Both the position numbers and the translations under genes were made by a program. Below the pieces are notes generated by a model. The model saw only the letters and a list, made by a program, of their open reading frames with translations, was not told where the DNA came from and searched no databases. Source: Faecalibacterium sp. An122 (lineage in GTDB: Bacteria > Bacillota > Clostridia > Oscillospirales > Ruminococcaceae). From it: a stretch of DNA of 43,412 nt. Positions 40,820 to 43,412 of the stretch are shown piece after piece. Every line of letters starts with the position of its first letter. The first letter of the stretch is position 1. Location: assembly GCF_002160895.1 (NCBI RefSeq), contig NZ_NFLL01000024.1, positions 1 through 43,412 on the forward strand. The letters run 5' to 3'.

Positions 40820-42616
40820 TTGCAGCCAACAACTGAAATTTTAGAAAGAATCAGCAAAAACTCATTGACCCATAAGGAAGAAGTCTTTACAAGACTGTAT
40901 CGCTATTTGCTGCGTCCCGACATTTACTATCAGGCGTATCAGCGCCTGTATACGAATAAGGGCGCATCCACAAAAGGTGCCAACCAGGATACGGCAGACG
41001 GTTTCAGCGAAGCCAAAATTGAAAAAATCATTCAATCTTTGGCGGACGAAACTTATCAGCCTACGCCAGTAAGGCGGACTTATATTGCAAAGAAAAACAA
41101 TCCGAAAAAGAAGCGTCCACTGGGGATTCCAACCTTCACGGATAAGTTGGTTCAGGAAGCGCTCCGCATGATACTGGAGGCGATTTATGAGCCGCTTTTT
41201 CTGGATTGCTCCCATGGATTTCGACCGAAGCGAAGCTGTCACACGGCCTTGGAAAAATTAAAGTACCAATTCGGCGGTGTGCGCTGGTTTGTCGAAGGAG
41301 ATATCAAAGGGTGCTTTGACAATATCAACCACGAGGCACTGGTGGGATTCATCGGCAACAAAATCAAAGATGCGCGTATTGTGAAGCTGGTCTACAAGTT
41401 CCTGAAGGCAGGATATTTGGAGGACTGGGTTTACCACAAAACCTACAGCGGCACTCCGCAGGGCGGGATTCTCTCGCCGCTGCTGGCAAACATCTATCTG
41501 AACGAGCTGGATCAATTCGTCATGAAATTAAAGGATGAATTTGAGACACCGGAAAAAGGGCAAATTACCCCGGAATATCGTGCACTGCACAACAAAATCA
41601 AAAATCTTTGCTACCACATTGACCGAAAACAGGGGGTGGAAAAGGAGCGTATGATAGCTGAGTGCAAAGTGCTCCGCAAACAACTCCTGAAAACTCCCTG
41701 TACGGCGCAGACGGATAAAAAGCTCAAATATATCCGCTATGCAGATGATTTTATCATCGGTGTAAAGGGCAGTAAAGAGGATTGCCAGTGGATTAAGAGC
41801 AAACTCGCCGAGTTCATTGGACAAACACTGAAAATGGAACTCAGTGAAGAAAAAACGCTTATCACCCACAGCAGCCAATGTGCCAGGTTTCTGGGTTTTG
41901 ATGTCCGTGTCAGAAGATGTGAGAAGGTGAAGCGCAACAAGAAAGGCGCCAAAATGCGGACGCTCAATAACCATGTGGAACTTCTCGTCCCATTCGACGA
42001 TAAAATCCACGATTTTATTTTCTCGAAAAAGATAGCGATACAGAAAAAGGACGGGAAACTGTTTCCCGTTCACAGGAATTCTTTGCTGCGAGCCACAGAT
42101 CTTGAGATTGTCACAGTTTACAATGACGAGCTGCGGGGCATTTGCAACTACTATGGGATAGCCAGCAACTTCTGTAAATTGAAGTATCTGTCTTACCTCA
42201 TGGAATACAGTTGCTTGAAAACACTGGCAGCAAAGCATAAAAGCAAAATCTCAAAAGTTGTCGCCATGTATAAGGACGGAACCGGCGAATGGGGCATCCC
42301 ATACGAAACAAAAAAGAAATCCAAACGCCGTTATTTCGCCAATTATATGGACTGTAAAAATGCAAAAAATCCAACAGACCAGATCAGCAATGCAGCCATT
42401 ATTTATGGTCAGTCGGTGACAACACTTGAGAAACGCTTGAAAGCAAGGGTCTGTGAACTATGCGGCACGACGGAAAGCGAACATTACGAAATCCACCATA
42501 TCAATAAGCTGAAAAACCTCAAAGGGAAGGAACCGTGGGAAATCGCAATGTTGGCCAAACGCCGGAAGACGCTTGTGGTTTGTGAACGGTGCCACCATCT
42601 GATTCACAACCAATGA
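40820..42616 (+). CDS. ltrA: Group II intron reverse transcriptase/maturase with HNH domain
   Basis: TTG 40820 follows AGGGAGG by 9 nt. Reverse transcriptase domain with RPLGIPTFTDKLVQEA, GDIKGCFDNI, GTPQGGILSPLLANIYL and the catalytic YADD (about residue 310). Maturase domain X follows (about 390-490). The HNH endonuclease end has CELCG...HYEIHHINKL...CERCHHLIH (about 552-595). All active-site residues are present, so the intron is probably mobile. 598 aa, normal for the class. Confidence 0.95.
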   Translation: MQPTTEILERISKNSLTHKEEVFTRLYRYLLRPDIYYQAYQRLYTNKGASTKGANQDTADGFSEAKIEKIIQSLADETYQPTPVRRTYIAKKNNPKKKRPLGIPTFTDKLVQEALRMILEAIYEPLFLDCSHGFRPKRSCHTALEKLKYQFGGVRWFVEGDIKGCFDNINHEALVGFIGNKIKDARIVKLVYKFLKAGYLEDWVYHKTYSGTPQGGILSPLLANIYLNELDQFVMKLKDEFETPEKGQITPEYRALHNKIKNLCYHIDRKQGVEKERMIAECKVLRKQLLKTPCTAQTDKKLKYIRYADDFIIGVKGSKEDCQWIKSKLAEFIGQTLKMELSEEKTLITHSSQCARFLGFDVRVRRCEKVKRNKKGAKMRTLNNHVELLVPFDDKIHDFIFSKKIAIQKKDGKLFPVHRNSLLRATDLEIVTVYNDELRGICNYYGIASNFCKLKYLSYLMEYSCLKTLAAKHKSKISKVVAMYKDGTGEWGIPYETKKKSKRRYFANYMDCKNAKNPTDQISNAAIIYGQSVTTLEKRLKARVCELCGTTESEHYEIHHINKLKNLKGKEPWEIAMLAKRRKTLVVCERCHHLIHNQ

Positions 42617-42640
42617 GTTTACGCTGAACAAACAATGACA

Positions 42641-42675
42641 GAGCCGTATACTCCGAGAGGGGTACGTGCGGTTCC
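42641..42675 (+). other. Domain V of the group II intron
   Basis: GAGCCGTAT ... ACGTGCGGTTC forms the conserved 34-nt catalytic hairpin with the AGC-like triad near its base. Domain VI (about 42676-42728) with the branch region follows. Confidence 0.85.
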
Positions 42676-42735
42676 CGGAGAGGGTGATGCAAACCTGCTA
42701 TCGCAAGATGGTAAGGCGGTGTCTCCCTACTCCAC

Positions 42736-43296
42736 CAGAAAAAGGCCGTCCGCGCCGGGTATGACATGGACATCATCCCGTCCGACCTTGCCACCTACGG
42801 GGCCGAGGCCAAGAAGCTGTTGCAGGACCTGCAAAGCCGCAACGAGCGGATGTTCCTGGTGACGTTCCTGGTGCTGAACACCGCCGACAATCCCCGCCAG
42901 CTGGGCAACAACATCTTCCAGGCCAGTTCCATCGCACAGAAGTACAACTGCCAGCTGACCCGGCTGGACTTCCAGCAGGAGGAAGGCTTGATGTCCTCTC
43001 TGCCGCTGGGGCTGAACCAGGTGGAAATTCAGCGGGGGCTGACTACCAGCTCTACCGCCATCTTCGTGCCGTTCACCACCCAAGAGCTTTTTCAGAACGG
43101 AAAAGAGGCGCTGTACTACGGCATCAACGCCCTGTCCAATAACCTCATCATGGTGGACCGCAAGCTGCTGAAAAACCCCAACGGCCTGATTCTGGGTACG
43201 CCCGGTTCCGGCAAGAGCTTTTCGGCCAAGCGCGAGATCGCCAACTGCTTCCTGCTGACTTCGGATGATGTCATTATCTGCGACCCGGAGGCCGAG
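42736..43296 (+). CDS. virB4: VirB4-like conjugation ATPase, exon 2 (interrupted again)
   Basis: Continues exon 1 in frame: QKKAVRAGYDMDIIPSDLATYG to DDVIICDPEAE (187 codons). Contains Walker A LGTPGSGKSF (about residue 147 of this exon). The rest of the ATPase domain, including Walker B, lies beyond a second intron that begins at 43297 (GTGCGAC) and beyond the window. No frameshift within the exon. Confidence 0.85.
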
Positions 43297-43412
43297 GTGC
43301 GACACGAAGTCGCGTAATGTATTGCGTGTAAACGCTGCTCTATCCATTTGGAGTAACCCTACTGTGACCTGCACTGGTCAAAAGCCAGCGTTGGGAAGCT
43401 CACAGGACAATA
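43297..43412 (+). mobile_element. Second group II intron in virB4 (5' end only)
   Basis: virB4 stops matching after GAGGCCGAG; the next bases are GTGCGACACGAAG, a group II 5' end of the GTGCGAC type, and an early in-frame stop follows (GTCGCGTAA). The sequence differs from the first intron, so it is a different intron, not a duplicate. It continues past the window. Confidence 0.7.

Larger units (their letters stand above)
40262..42735 (+). mobile_element. Group II intron in virB4
   Basis: Begins GTGCGCCCAGATAGGG, the usual bacterial group II 5' end, encodes a maturase, and ends after domain V and VI with ...CTACTCCAC. Length 2474 bp. The flanking exons join in frame, so splicing would restore VirB4. 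Inserted in the same strand as virB4, as required for splicing. Confidence 0.87.

Noticed and set aside
40820..42616. Reverse transcriptase as part of a retron or diversity-generating system
   Set aside because: The maturase domain, HNH end, GTGCG 5' boundary and domain V show an ordinary group II intron; no template repeat was seen.

Overview
The window looks like chromosomal DNA of a gut Clostridia bacterium (Oscillospiraceae/Lachnospiraceae type). This rests on the gene families present (Tn4451-type TnpV/TnpW proteins, Maff2, PrgI, DUF3847, DUF6809), strong AGGAGG ribosome sites, and frequent GTG/TTG starts. No rRNA, tRNA or recognisable antibiotic-resistance gene was found.

The backbone is a conjugative element whose transfer operon reads rightward: virD4 (coupling protein), maff2, a TrbL/VirB6-like membrane protein, prgI and virB4. 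It is heavily interrupted. virD4 lies in three pieces (about 1121-1611, 22120-22692 and 37319-37556), and its N-terminal part is absent. Two complete serine-recombinase elements separate the pieces, and the right end of a third (element 0, 1-1122) replaces the start. virB4 is split by a group II intron at 40262-42735. A second group II intron begins at 43297 and runs off the window. Joining the pieces at the inferred boundaries restores the reading frame at every junction that can be tested.

Element A (about 1610-22119, 20.5 kb) has Tn4451-like order: large serine recombinase, tnpV, a broken DUF6809 gene, cargo, DUF3847, MobA/MobL relaxase, tnpW. The cargo is metabolic. A LacI-type regulator fused to a solute-binding domain is divergent from an ABC importer plus a glycerophosphodiesterase-like enzyme. 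Then follow a YdcF-domain lipoprotein, a cation/proton antiporter, an MgtC-like protein, a HAD phosphatase and a C45-type amidohydrolase. Near its right end is a small CRISPR array with an adjacent tracrRNA-like gene and no cas gene anywhere in the window.

Element B (about 22691-37318, 14.6 kb) carries tnpV, DUF6809, an AT-rich defence block (HindVP-like restriction enzyme, cytosine methyltransferase, small protein, NERD-like/UvrD-like helicase, unknown partner), an XRE regulator, a Mob relaxase, a VapE-type replication protein, a TnpX-like serine recombinase and an HNH-nuclease gene.

All three serine-recombinase element ends share TTGACA exactly 10 nt before the inferred two-base crossover. 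In A and B, circularisation would place it 17 bp from a -10-like box, which matches the joint promoter known for Tn4451. The main candidates for new biology are the cas-less CRISPR-tracrRNA module on a mobilizable element, the repeated targeting of one coupling-protein gene, the restriction-modification promoter built on its own probable recognition sites, and the helicase plus unknown-partner pair.
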